Assembly: GCF_025791835.1 (NCBI RefSeq)
Contig: NZ_JAOXLP010000019.1
Span: 18,172 to 82,171 of the forward strand
From: Roseomonas xinghualingensis
GTDB lineage: Bacteria > Pseudomonadota > Alphaproteobacteria > Acetobacterales > Acetobacteraceae
Reading direction: 5' to 3'
DNA length: 64,000 nt
The translations under genes were made by a program, and so were the position numbers. Shown one piece after another: positions 45,150-54,817 of this stretch (the stretch's first letter is position 1; each line of letters opens with the position of its first letter). A model generated the notes under the pieces. That model worked only from the letters and a program-made list of their open reading frames with translations, did not search any database and was not told the origin of the DNA.

Positions 45150-45175
45150 GGGCGCCCCCAGTCGGGGCGCCCTTT
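45150..45175. terminator. Second, bidirectional terminator between leuA and the lipoprotein gene
   Basis: GGGCGCCCC (45150-45158) pairs with GGGGCGCCC (45164-45172), 5-nt loop, then TTT. Lies between convergent genes and could also end the minus-strand lipoprotein transcript. Confidence 0.75.
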
Positions 45176-45210
45176 CCTTTACCGGTTGGCCAAGGCTTCG
45201 GGGTGTCGGC

Positions 45211-45459
45211 TCAACGCCACACAGGGCGGCCCAGGTTGACGTCGTTGCCGCTGGTCAGGGCACCGCCGGCCGCGCCGGCCGCTCCACCGATCAGGGCGCC
45301 CGTACCGGCACTGCCGGACAGGGAGCCTATCGCCGCGCCGGCGCCGGCGCCCAAGAGACCGCCCGAAACCGCGCGATCGCCGGTGCTATAGCCGCAGGCG
45401 CCGAGGCCGAGGCTGGCGGCGGCGAGGATTGCGAGGCTGGTCTTCCGCATAGGGTTCAT
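45211..45459 (-). CDS. Glycine-zipper lipoprotein
   Basis: 82-aa protein with a lipoprotein signal (KTSLAILAAASLGLGAC, lipobox LGAC, lipidated Cys near residue 22). The mature part is nearly all Gly/Ala: GGLLGAGAGAAIGSLSGSAG and LIGGAAGAAGGALTSGND, a glycine-zipper pattern seen in outer-membrane-associated small lipoproteins. Start 45459 or ATG 45450. Probably envelope-located. Divergent from mreB. Confidence 0.8.
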   Translation of the reverse strand: MNPMRKTSLAILAAASLGLGACGYSTGDRAVSGGLLGAGAGAAIGSLSGSAGTGALIGGAAGAAGGALTSGNDVNLGRPVWR

Positions 45460-45573
45460 ATCCTGTGATGTTGCTCTGTCCTGCAGGAACGCGTCCTGCC
45501 GACAACGGTTGCTGATTAGTCATCTTGGCGTCCCCCGTGTTTCCGGCTTGAGTACCCGAGGCCTTGCCGCTAG

Positions 45574-46683
<1,110 letters not shown>

Positions 46684-46814
46684 GAGTTCACGGAAAGGAG
46701 AGCGGGTGAGTCCCCAAAAATCTCCGTTCTGGAAACTTTCTTTTTCCATCAATCGTTTGAGCGCCGAACTTACTTTGTAATGTGAGGCGCTGCGGGCGGA
46801 AGGGGGAGATCGGC

Positions 46815-47684
46815 ATGATTCGTCTCAGCATCCCGCTCCGGCACGCCCTTGCACGGCTGTCAGTCCCGGTTCTCATTGCCGCCGCTTTTGGGACCATGCT
46901 GCTCGGCAAGGCTGATACCTTGCTGGTTGAGCGTAGCCGCATGGCCGTGGCCGACCTCCTCGCCCCGCTTTACACAGCGGCTTCCGAGCCAATCGGCGCG
47001 GTGCGCAACGCTGCTTCCGAGGTGTGGACGATCCTGAACCTGCGGGAGGAAACCGCCCGGCTGCGAGAGGAGAATGAACGGCTGCATCGGTGGCACGCCG
47101 CGGCTCTCGCGTTCGAGGCGGAGAACGCCATGCTCCGGCGCCAGCTTTCCTTTGTGCCGGATCCGGCACCGCAGTTCCGCACGGCCCGAGTCGTTGCCGA
47201 TGCTGGCGGGACCTATGCCCGTGCCGTGCTGATCGCAACCGGGCCCTATCTTCAGGTGGCGAAGGGCCAGTTGGCACTGGATGAACGCGGCTTGGCCGGA
47301 CGCGTGACCGAGGTAGGATCGCGTTCTGCCCGCATCCTTCTGGTCACCGATATGAACAGCCGCATTCCGGTCGTACTGGAGGGCTCCCGCGCGCGCGCCA
47401 TGATGGTCGGGACCAACGCCGCCCGTCCGCGTCTGCAGCACTGGCCCTCCGGCATGCAGCCGCAGGAAGGGGACCGGGTGGTGACATCCGCAGAATCCGC
47501 GACTTTCCCCGCCGGCCTGCCGGTTGGAATTGTCCGGATCGGTGAAACCGGCTGGCCTGAAGTGGAGCTTTTCGCTCGGCTGGACCGGCTGGACCTGTTG
47601 CGTATCTTCGAGTTCGGGCTCGCCGGCATCCTGCCGCCGGAAGCAGTGGCGCGTCCCGACCCGTCCATCCACCCTCGGCGCTGA
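46815..47684 (+). CDS. mreC: Rod shape-determining protein MreC
   Basis: Bitopic periplasmic scaffold of the elongasome, 289 aa. One N-terminal helix (LSVPVLIAAAFGTMLLGKAD), a coiled coil (EETARLREENERLHRWHAAA) and a beta-rich C-terminus with GLAGRVTEVGSRSARILLVT and VVTSAESATFPAGLPVGIV, the MreC signature. ATG 46815 follows AGGGGGAGA; ATG 46782 is less likely. Located 131 bp after mreB, so an extra promoter is possible there. Confidence 0.93.
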   Translation: MIRLSIPLRHALARLSVPVLIAAAFGTMLLGKADTLLVERSRMAVADLLAPLYTAASEPIGAVRNAASEVWTILNLREETARLREENERLHRWHAAALAFEAENAMLRRQLSFVPDPAPQFRTARVVADAGGTYARAVLIATGPYLQVAKGQLALDERGLAGRVTEVGSRSARILLVTDMNSRIPVVLEGSRARAMMVGTNAARPRLQHWPSGMQPQEGDRVVTSAESATFPAGLPVGIVRIGETGWPEVELFARLDRLDLLRIFEFGLAGILPPEAVARPDPSIHPRR

Positions 47685-47691
47685 ACCAGAC

Positions 47692-48231
47692 ATGGCCCGG
47701 CAGGGACGTCCCGCCTCGGCCCCCGGCCTGCTGGCACGGTTGGACGCGCTTGCGCGAGCCGCGGTGCCCAGCGTCACCACGGCCCTGGGTATGATCCTGG
47801 CCGCGGCGCCTGTCGGGCTGCCTTCGCTGTTGCCGGCCGTGGGCCTGGCCGGCGTGTTCTTCTGGAGCCTGTTTCGGCCGGGCTCCATGCCGGCGCTGGC
47901 GGCCTTTGGTCTCGGACTGCTCCAGGACCTGCTCGGCTTCGCGCCGATTGGCATTGGCGTGCTTACCCTGCTGCTCACGCATGCGGCGGCGCTACGGGTC
48001 CGGCGTACGCTGACCAAGCAATCCTTCCTTCTGGTCTGGCTGGCCTATTGCGGATTCGCCTTGCTGGCGGTCGGGGCTGGGTATCTGCTGCAGGCGCTGC
48101 TTGCCTGGCAGGTGCCACCCAGCCTTCCGGCTATTGCGCAGCTTGGCCTTACCATCGGCCTTTACCCACTGCTCGCCTGGCTCATGACCCGAGCGCATCG
48201 TGCAATGCAGCGTGCGGAAGTGCTGGCGTGA
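47692..48231 (+). CDS. mreD: Rod shape-determining protein MreD
   Basis: Small integral membrane elongasome subunit, 179 aa, about five helices. FFWSLFRPGSMPALAAFGLG and LLQDLLGFAPIGIGVLTLLL are typical MreD blocks. Starts 7 bp after the mreC stop; the open frame extends back into mreC but this ATG gives a normal N-terminus. Confidence 0.88.
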   Translation: MARQGRPASAPGLLARLDALARAAVPSVTTALGMILAAAPVGLPSLLPAVGLAGVFFWSLFRPGSMPALAAFGLGLLQDLLGFAPIGIGVLTLLLTHAAALRVRRTLTKQSFLLVWLAYCGFALLAVGAGYLLQALLAWQVPPSLPAIAQLGLTIGLYPLLAWLMTRAHRAMQRAEVLA

Positions 48232-48241
48232 AGGGACGGGT

Positions 48242-50128
48242 ATGAGCACGACGCGGAAGGAGGAGGAGGCGCGGCGCGGGGTCTTCACGCGCCGCGCTCT
48301 GCTGCTGGGAGCCGGCCAGCTCGCTGCGCTGGGCTTCCTGGGTTGGCGGTTGCACAAGCTGCAGGTGGAGGAGGGGGAGCGCTACGCCACTCTGGCGGAG
48401 GAGAACCGCATCTCCGTCCGGCTCGTCGCTCCGCCGCGCGGCCGCGTGCTGGACCGCGAGGGGAAGGTCATTGGCGGCAGCCAGTTGAACTGGCGTGCCC
48501 TGATCGTGGCCGAGGATGCCCGGGATGTTTCCGCGGTGCTGGATACCTTCCACAGGATCGTGCCGCTGACCGATCCCGAGCGTGCCCGGATTGAGCGTGA
48601 GGTGCGCCGCCGCCGCCGCTTCATCCCGGTGACGGTGCGCGAGTTCCTCACTTGGGAGGAGATGGCACGGATCGAGATGAATGCGCCGGACCTGCCGGGC
48701 ATCTCCGTCGATGTCGGCACCACGCGTGAGTATCCCGAGCGCGAGCATATGGCGCACATCGTCGGCTATGTCGCGCCACCGGCCGAAGCCGATATCGGTG
48801 AAGACCCGCTGCTGGAACTGCCCGGCATCCGCGTCGGCCGCGCCGGGATCGAGCGCTTCCATGACAAGATCCTGCGCGGCAGGGCTGGTTCCATCCGTCT
48901 GGAGGTGAACGCGGTTGGCCGCGTGATCCGTGAGTTGGACCGGCGTGAGGGGCAACCCGGCCAGGATGTGCAGATCAGCCTGGACGCTGAGTTGCAGCGC
49001 GCCGTCCGTGCCCGCTGCGAGGAGGGGACCAGCGCCGTCGTTCTGGATGCCCGGTCGGGCGAGGTGCTGGCCATGGCCACCCAACCCTCCTTCGATCCGA
49101 ACTTGTTCAATTCCGGCGTTTCCAGCAGCCAGTGGAGGACCTGGACCAGAAACCGCCAGACGCCGCTTATCAACAAGGCCACCAACGGCCTCTATGCCCC
49201 GGGCTCCACCTTTAAGATGGTGGTGGCCCTCGCGGCCCTGGAGGCGAGGGTTTGCACGCCCGGAGAGCGCGTTTACTGCCCGGGCCATTACGACCTGGGC
49301 GATACCCGCTTCCACTGCCATTCGCGAGGCGGCCACGGCAACGTCGATATGCGTGGCGCCATCAAGTATTCCTGCGATGTCTATTTCTATGAAATGGCCA
49401 GGCGCATCGGCATGGACCGAATCGCCGCGATGGGGCGACGCCTGGGCCTGGGCGTGGATCTGGAGATCGAGTTGCCAGGCACGCGCCGCGGCTTGATGCC
49501 CACCCGCGAATGGCGTTTGGCTCAGGGCAAGCCCTGGAACCTGGGCGACACGGTGGTGCATGGCATTGGCCAGGGCTTCTACCAGCTTACCCCGCTTGCC
49601 CTGACCACCATGACGGCGCGGCTGGCCACCGGACGGGCCGTGCAGCCCCATCTCACCCGCGCCATCGGCGGTAAGCCTGTGCGCGGCATAAGGGCAGAGG
49701 ACTGGCCCTCCCTCGGCATCCCTGAGCGCGACCTGCGGCTGATGCGGGAGGCCATGTGGGCTGTGGTGAACGAGGAGGGCGGCACCGCCCGCGGCGCCCG
49801 CCTGCCTGCGGGCATGGGGCAACTGGCGGGCAAGACCGGCACCACCCAGGTGCGCCGCGTCAGCCGCGAGCAGCGCGAGCGCGGCTTTCGCGTGGAATCC
49901 ATGCCGCGCGAATGGCGCCCGCATGCGCTCTTCGTGGCCTTCGCCCCGGCAGACAACCCGCAATTCGCCGTCATGGTGATCGTGGAGCACGGGACAAGCG
50001 GCTCCGGCGCCGCCGCCCCCATCGCGCGCGATATCATGATCGACACCATCAACCGCTTCCGCCAGCCGGTGACCGCTCCTCCCGCCCGGATGGCCGAGGC
50101 TGGATCCCCCGGTAACCCACGCCCATGA
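48242..50128 (+). CDS. mrdA: Penicillin-binding protein 2
   Basis: Class B PBP, the peptidoglycan transpeptidase of the elongasome, 628 aa. A single N-terminal helix (RRALLLGAGQLAALGFLGWR) is followed by the pedestal with PPRGRVLDREGKVIGG. In the transpeptidase domain the nucleophile motif is S322-TFK325 in APGSTFKMV, the second motif SCD at 377-379 (E. coli PBP2 also has an Asp there) and K531-TG in LAGKTGTTQ. Stop overlaps the mrdB start by 4 bp. Confidence 0.95.
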   Translation: MSTTRKEEEARRGVFTRRALLLGAGQLAALGFLGWRLHKLQVEEGERYATLAEENRISVRLVAPPRGRVLDREGKVIGGSQLNWRALIVAEDARDVSAVLDTFHRIVPLTDPERARIEREVRRRRRFIPVTVREFLTWEEMARIEMNAPDLPGISVDVGTTREYPEREHMAHIVGYVAPPAEADIGEDPLLELPGIRVGRAGIERFHDKILRGRAGSIRLEVNAVGRVIRELDRREGQPGQDVQISLDAELQRAVRARCEEGTSAVVLDARSGEVLAMATQPSFDPNLFNSGVSSSQWRTWTRNRQTPLINKATNGLYAPGSTFKMVVALAALEARVCTPGERVYCPGHYDLGDTRFHCHSRGGHGNVDMRGAIKYSCDVYFYEMARRIGMDRIAAMGRRLGLGVDLEIELPGTRRGLMPTREWRLAQGKPWNLGDTVVHGIGQGFYQLTPLALTTMTARLATGRAVQPHLTRAIGGKPVRGIRAEDWPSLGIPERDLRLMREAMWAVVNEEGGTARGARLPAGMGQLAGKTGTTQVRRVSREQRERGFRVESMPREWRPHALFVAFAPADNPQFAVMVIVEHGTSGSGAAAPIARDIMIDTINRFRQPVTAPPARMAEAGSPGNPRP

Positions 50129-51288
50129 TGCTCCGCGAACCGGCCATCTACGAACGCCGATTGCTGATGCGGAAGCATAGCTTCGGCATCCTCGAGAAGC
50201 TCTGGCACATCCCCTGGATTTTCGTCCTCATGCTCTGCGGCGTGGCGGCGATCGGCTATGTCGCCCTCTACTCCGCAGGCGGGGGCACCCCCGAGGCCTA
50301 TGCCACGAAGCACGCGCTCCGATTTGGCTTCGGGCTGGTGCTGATGCTCTCGATCGCTCTGGTCGATATCCGTGTCATCGCGCGCTTCGCGTGGCTGGGC
50401 TACGCGGCCGCCGTCGTGCTGCTCGTGCTGGTGCTGCTGCATGGCAACATCGGCAAGGGGGCGCAGCGCTGGATCGATATCGGCCCGGTGCAGATCCAGC
50501 CTTCGGAGCTGATGAAGATCATGCTCGTGCTGGGCTTGGCCGCATGGTTCCACCGGGCCTCCTGGGAGCGGATGGGCAATGTGCTCTTCCTTATCCCGCC
50601 AGCGCTGATGGTGCTGTTGCCGGTAGGGCTGATCCTGAAGCAGCCCAATCTCGGCACTGCGCTGATCACAGGCATGATCGGTGCCACTATGTTCTGGGCC
50701 GCCGGTACGCGATGGTGGAAATTCGCGCTCCTCATCGCCTGTGTCGGCTTCGTCGCGCCGATCGCCTATGAGCACCTGCACGACTACCAGCGGGCCCGCA
50801 TCACCACCTTCCTCGACCCCGAGAGCGATCCGCTGGGGGCAGGCTACAACATCATCCAGTCCAAGATCGCGCTCGGCTCCGGCGGGCTCTGGGGGAAGGG
50901 ATTCCTTCAGGGGACCCAGGGCCATCTGAACTTCCTGCCGGAGAAGCAGACAGACTTCATCTTCACCATGGTCGCCGAGGAGTTCGGGCTCGTCGGTGCG
51001 CTTGGCACGCTCGGTCTGCTGGCGCTGGTGATCATCTTCGCCATGCTGACGGCGCTACGCTGCCGGCACCAGTTCGGCCGTCTGGTCGCCCTTGGGCTGG
51101 GAATGAACTACTTCCTCTATGTCTTCGTGAACATCGCCATGGTTACGGGCAGCATCCCGGTGGGCGGCGTGCCACTGCCGCTGATCAGCCATGGCGGCTC
51201 GGCGATGCTGACGGTGATGCTCGGCTTCGGCCTGCTGGGCAGCGTCTATGTGCACCGGGATGCCGAATTCGCTGCGGCAAAGGAATAG
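50125..51288 (+). CDS. mrdB: Rod shape-determining protein RodA (SEDS glycosyltransferase)
   Basis: SEDS-family peptidoglycan polymerase working with PBP2, 387 aa, about ten helices. GAQRWIDIGPVQIQPSELMK, LKQPNLGTALITGMIG and the FLPEKQTDFIFTMVAEEFGL block with the catalytic Asp region are diagnostic. PVGGVPLPLISHGGSAMLTV ends the family signature. Last gene of the elongasome operon. Confidence 0.95.
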   Translation: MMLREPAIYERRLLMRKHSFGILEKLWHIPWIFVLMLCGVAAIGYVALYSAGGGTPEAYATKHALRFGFGLVLMLSIALVDIRVIARFAWLGYAAAVVLLVLVLLHGNIGKGAQRWIDIGPVQIQPSELMKIMLVLGLAAWFHRASWERMGNVLFLIPPALMVLLPVGLILKQPNLGTALITGMIGATMFWAAGTRWWKFALLIACVGFVAPIAYEHLHDYQRARITTFLDPESDPLGAGYNIIQSKIALGSGGLWGKGFLQGTQGHLNFLPEKQTDFIFTMVAEEFGLVGALGTLGLLALVIIFAMLTALRCRHQFGRLVALGLGMNYFLYVFVNIAMVTGSIPVGGVPLPLISHGGSAMLTVMLGFGLLGSVYVHRDAEFAAAKE

Positions 51289-51302
51289 CCTGAAAACAGG
51301 GG

Positions 51303-51330
51303 TTGACCCTTCCGTCCGATCGGGTAGAAG
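51303..51330 (+). promoter_or_regulatory. Candidate promoter for tRNA-Lys
   Basis: TTGACC (51303-51308) and TAGAAG (51325-51330) with 16-bp spacing, about 55 bp before the mature tRNA 5' end. Confidence 0.4.
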
Positions 51331-51385
51331 GCGCCTCACCGGACGCGAGGCACTGAACGCTTCGCCCCGGGAAACTTGGTGCGAT

Positions 51386-51461
<76 letters not shown>

Positions 51462-51692
51462 TCGCTTACTGATTTTCTTGGGTTTTTCGGGTACGCCTCA
51501 GACCCGGTTCCGTAGGTCCGAAGTAAGTTCCGTCAAGCGTCCCTGTCTTGTTTGCAAGTTGGACGTGATTGATTGGGCTTTGGCCCGGCCACCGGTGCCT
51601 TGCCATTCACATCCCACCTCTGGTCAATCTTTCGCTCGTTGATAACCTGTCTCAAATCGCCAGATTTGCCGCAAGAAATTTGAGCGAGGCCC

Positions 51693-52157
51693 TCAGGCCG
51701 GGAAATTCGCCCGGGCGCGACGCAGAAGAGCCCGGAGGATCTGAGCCTCATCCTCGGACATGTTCTGCGTGGCGAGCGCGTTCACCGTATGGGCCTCTGG
51801 CACGAGCTTTTCCCGCAGGTTTCGGCCCGCCTGTGTCAGGAAGATGTGGATCTTGCGCTTGTCCGTGTCAGAGCGGACGCGGCGGATCCACCCTTGCGCC
51901 TCGATGCCACGCAGCGCGATCACGGCTGTGGGTTCCATCATCCCAACCCGGCGGGCGAGGTCGCGCTGGGTGATCCCATCCTCCTCCCATAGCACGCGCA
52001 GGAAGTACCAAGCGCCCGGGGCGACGCCGTGCTCCTGCAGCCGTGCCTGGAGATGGCGCTGGATGGCCCGATTGAGGTCCCGGACCAGAAAGCCAACACT
52101 GTGCTGAAAGGGAAGCGGGTCGGCGCGGGTTTCGGTGTCGGCTGGGATTGTGGGCAT
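51693..52157 (-). CDS. MarR family transcriptional regulator
   Basis: 154-aa winged-helix repressor. VGFLVRDLNRAIQRHLQARL forms the dimerisation helix. The DNA-binding part is DGITQRDLARRVGMMEPTAV plus the wing RRVRSDTDKRKIHIFLT. Such regulators respond to aromatic acids. It is 65 bp downstream of the Rieske oxygenase gene and on the same strand, so probably co-transcribed with it and autoregulated through the operator-like repeats in the divergent promoter region (inference). Confidence 0.88.
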   Translation of the reverse strand: MPTIPADTETRADPLPFQHSVGFLVRDLNRAIQRHLQARLQEHGVAPGAWYFLRVLWEEDGITQRDLARRVGMMEPTAVIALRGIEAQGWIRRVRSDTDKRKIHIFLTQAGRNLREKLVPEAHTVNALATQNMSEDEAQILRALLRRARANFPA

Positions 52158-52222
52158 GGGGGGACGCTAAACGGGAATGCGCCCGGCCGGAATCCCGCCG
52201 GACGCTTCGATGAGCCTGGGCT

Positions 52223-53563
52223 TCAGGCGAGGGCCGCCTTCGCCATCTGCTTCTCGTCCTCCTCCTCCTCCATGCCGTCGAGATAGGCGACCTCCTCTTC
52301 CGACGCCCCCAGTATGCGCCAGTTGGATGTCTTGGAAACGACGCCCTGGTAGGAGCGGAGCTTCGCCTGCGGCAGATGCGGCTTCTCCAGCCCGATCGGA
52401 TCCGCGCCGGCCTCGTGCCGCGCCACGGCGTCCAGCATGATGCGGCGGAACTGGATCACCGCGATGTCGCTCGCCCCTAACCGTTCTGAGGTGCGGTCGG
52501 CGATTGGCCCCATCGATTCCCACATGGCGATATCCTGGTTCGGGATGCCGGGGATGCCCGTGAAGGAATCGCCGCTCTTCATCACCTCCCGGTCCTGCAG
52601 GTAGTCGTTCCAGGCATGGCGCTTCATCGGGCGGAAATTGGCATCGACATCCACGCCCACCTCCGCCACGCAGAACTTCCGCCACGCCGCGGTCGAGATG
52701 GCCTCCCTGCTCTCGTGCCAGGCGATGAAGTGGAAATAGGTGTTGTTGTCGTCCTTCGGCACGATCACGCTGGCGACGTTGTAGGTGGAGTTCGGCGGGA
52801 TCAGCGCCGTGAAGGGTGCGACGAAGGTGGTGATGCGCACGTAGTCATGGGTCGCGGCATTGGCGATCGGGCGCCGGATCGCGGCGTAGCGCATCCCGTA
52901 ATTGGTCACCTGTACCTGAATGCGCGGGTTCTTGTCGGTCGAGGGGCGGACCCAGTGTGTATCAAGAGCGGTCGCCTCGCCACGCGCCGGCCGCATATCC
53001 GAGGAATGGAGGGAGGAGGAATGGGCGCTGTCGATCTGGCCTTCCATGATCTGCGCCCAGTTGCAGGGCAGGTCGATCCGCACGATCGCCGCCCTTGATT
53101 CCGCCGTGGGCGCCCAGGGCGGGGGTTCGAAGGCGGGCATGGCATCCGGCGGCCCCATATAGACCCAGACGAAGCCGCCCGCCTCCTGCGCCGGGTAGGC
53201 CTTGTGCTTCACCCGCTCGGCAAAGCCGCTCTCCTTCGGCTCTGACGGCATGTCGATGACATTGCCCTCCACGTCGAACTTCCAGCCGTGATAGAGGCAG
53301 CGCAGGCCGCAATCCTCATTGCGGCCGAAGGCGAGTGAAGCCTTGCGATGCGGGCAGCTCTCGCCGAGCATTCCAAGCCGCCCTTCGCTGTCGCGAAAGG
53401 CGACGAGTTTCTCTCCGAAGAGGGTGACGCGCACGGGCTTGCCATCTGGTTCCGTTACCTGCTCGGACAGCACGGCAGGCACCCAGTGGCGCCGCATGAG
53501 CTGGCCCATCGGTGCATCACCCTCGACGCGACACAGCGTTTCATTCTCGGTGGCGGTGAGCAT
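52223..53563 (-). CDS. Rieske non-heme iron oxygenase, phthalate 4,5-dioxygenase type
   Basis: Terminal oxygenase alpha subunit, 446 aa, of the phthalate dioxygenase class. Rieske ligands are C70-x-H72 (GESCPHRKASL) and C89-x2-H92 (RCLYHGWKFD). The mononuclear iron site is D178-x2-H181-x4-H186 (QIDSAHSSSLHS). Predicted reaction: cis-dihydroxylation of an aromatic dicarboxylate such as phthalate. There is no beta subunit, which fits this class. It is divergent from its likely reductase partner at 53835. Start ATG 53563. Assignment to phthalate itself rests on the neighbours. Confidence 0.87.
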   Translation of the reverse strand: MLTATENETLCRVEGDAPMGQLMRRHWVPAVLSEQVTEPDGKPVRVTLFGEKLVAFRDSEGRLGMLGESCPHRKASLAFGRNEDCGLRCLYHGWKFDVEGNVIDMPSEPKESGFAERVKHKAYPAQEAGGFVWVYMGPPDAMPAFEPPPWAPTAESRAAIVRIDLPCNWAQIMEGQIDSAHSSSLHSSDMRPARGEATALDTHWVRPSTDKNPRIQVQVTNYGMRYAAIRRPIANAATHDYVRITTFVAPFTALIPPNSTYNVASVIVPKDDNNTYFHFIAWHESREAISTAAWRKFCVAEVGVDVDANFRPMKRHAWNDYLQDREVMKSGDSFTGIPGIPNQDIAMWESMGPIADRTSERLGASDIAVIQFRRIMLDAVARHEAGADPIGLEKPHLPQAKLRSYQGVVSKTSNWRILGASEEEVAYLDGMEEEEDEKQMAKAALA

Positions 53564-53610
53564 GGTTCGGAGTGTCCTCCCGGCCGCCCTGGCGCCACCT
53601 GGGCACCGGA

Positions 53611-53636
53611 CCTAAGCAATTGGTTAGTGCCCTAAG
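53611..53636. promoter_or_regulatory. Operator-like repeat, copy 1
   Basis: CCTAAG-N5-GGTTAG-N2-CCCTAAG cluster. The core TGGTTAG-N4-CTAAG (53621-53636) is an imperfect inverted repeat (TTAG/CTAA). It lies 48 bp upstream of the oxygenase ATG and repeats at 53774-53789 in the opposite orientation. Candidate MarR binding site. Confidence 0.6.
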
Positions 53637-53773
53637 GATATGAGTATCCCTGCTTTGGTCAAGAATAATCCGTTTTCTGGCTCATCTCGCAAAAAGCATG
53701 AAGCTTAACTTGCAAGCCAGTCGCAATTAAGAGGGAACTCAGAAGAGCACCGAAAATCTCTTGCTCTTATACG

Positions 53774-53789
53774 CTTAGCTGCCTAACCA
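53774..53789. promoter_or_regulatory. Operator-like repeat, copy 2
   Basis: CTTAG-N4-CTAACCA is the reverse complement of the copy-1 core, TGGTTAG-N4-CTAAG. It lies 45 bp before the reductase ATG. A further half-site CCTAAG is at 53807-53812. Confidence 0.6.
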
Positions 53790-53834
53790 TATTCCGGTCC
53801 ATGGCCCCTAAGTGGCTGGGAGGAAACGTTCACC

Positions 53835-54815
53835 ATGCTTGACGCACCAGCCGCCGATCTGGAGCTGATGACGCTGCATGTGGCGCGCTCAGAGCCCGCC
53901 GCTGATGGCATTCAGCTTTTTGAACTTCGCCACCCGGACGGTGCGGAGCTGCCTCCCTTCACTCCGGGATCGCACCTGGCGGTGCGTGTGCCAACCGGCG
54001 CCATGCGCAACTACTCGCTCTGCAACGATCCCCATGAGCGGGATCGCTACGTCATCGCCGTGAAGAGAGAAGAGCGGGGAAGGGGCGGCTCCGTTGGGCT
54101 GATCAACAACATCGCGGCAGGCGCGACGTTGGAGGTCTCCGCCCCGCGGAACATGTTCGAACTGGACACCCGCGCCCCAGAGTACATCTTCGTGGCGGGC
54201 GGCATTGGCATCACGCCGATCCTTGCCATGATCCGCTATCTGCGTGCTGAGGGAAGCAAGCCCTTCCGCCTCTTCTATCTCACGCGCGCTGCGCCCGGCA
54301 CGGCTTTCCTGTCGGAACTCGCCAACCCGGCCTTCGCGGGTGGCAACAGCATCGTCATCCATCATGACGAGGGCGATCCCGAAAAGGCCTATGACCTGTG
54401 GCCGATTTTCGAGAACCCGACACGCGCCCATATCTATTGCTGCGGCCCACGCCCATTGATGGACGCCGTGCGCGACATGACGGGCCACTGGCCGGACAAG
54501 GCCGTCCATTTCGAGGATTTTGGCTCTGACCTCGTCCGCCCACGTGCCGACGACCAGCCCTTTGCCGTGAAGATCGGCCCGGATGGCGAGGAGCTGGAGG
54601 TGCCTGTCGGCATCACCATCCTGGAAGTGTTGCGTGCCCATGGGCGCAAGCTTCCCTCCTCCTGTGAGAGCGGCACCTGCGGCACCTGCCGGACCCGTTA
54701 CCTGTCGGGGGAGGTGGACCACCGCGATATGGTGCTGACCCCGACGGAGCAGAAGAGTGCCCTGATGATCTGCGTCTCCCGGGCGAAGACCGGCACGCTG
54801 GTGCTCGATCTCTGA
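53835..54815 (+). CDS. Phthalate dioxygenase reductase-type ferredoxin reductase
   Basis: 326-aa electron-transfer flavoprotein of the PDR/VanB family. The FMN domain reads FTPGSHLAVRVPTGAMRNYS. The NAD domain has FVAGGIGITPILAMIRYLRA and YCCGPRPLMDAV. The C-terminal plant-type [2Fe-2S] domain has ESGTCGTC and a distal Cys in LMICVSRA. It passes electrons from NADH to the divergently encoded Rieske oxygenase. A GGGAGGAAAC site precedes the ATG. The next gene begins 2 bp after the stop. Confidence 0.9.
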   Translation: MLDAPAADLELMTLHVARSEPAADGIQLFELRHPDGAELPPFTPGSHLAVRVPTGAMRNYSLCNDPHERDRYVIAVKREERGRGGSVGLINNIAAGATLEVSAPRNMFELDTRAPEYIFVAGGIGITPILAMIRYLRAEGSKPFRLFYLTRAAPGTAFLSELANPAFAGGNSIVIHHDEGDPEKAYDLWPIFENPTRAHIYCCGPRPLMDAVRDMTGHWPDKAVHFEDFGSDLVRPRADDQPFAVKIGPDGEELEVPVGITILEVLRAHGRKLPSSCESGTCGTCRTRYLSGEVDHRDMVLTPTEQKSALMICVSRAKTGTLVLDL

Positions 54816-54817
54816 AC

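Noticed and set aside
49370..49378. SCD instead of SxN in PBP2 looked like an active-site change
   Set aside because: E. coli PBP2 also has Asp at the third position, so this is normal for MrdA.
48182..49990. 602-codon open frame opposite mrdA
   Set aside because: Antisense shadow of the PBP2 gene.
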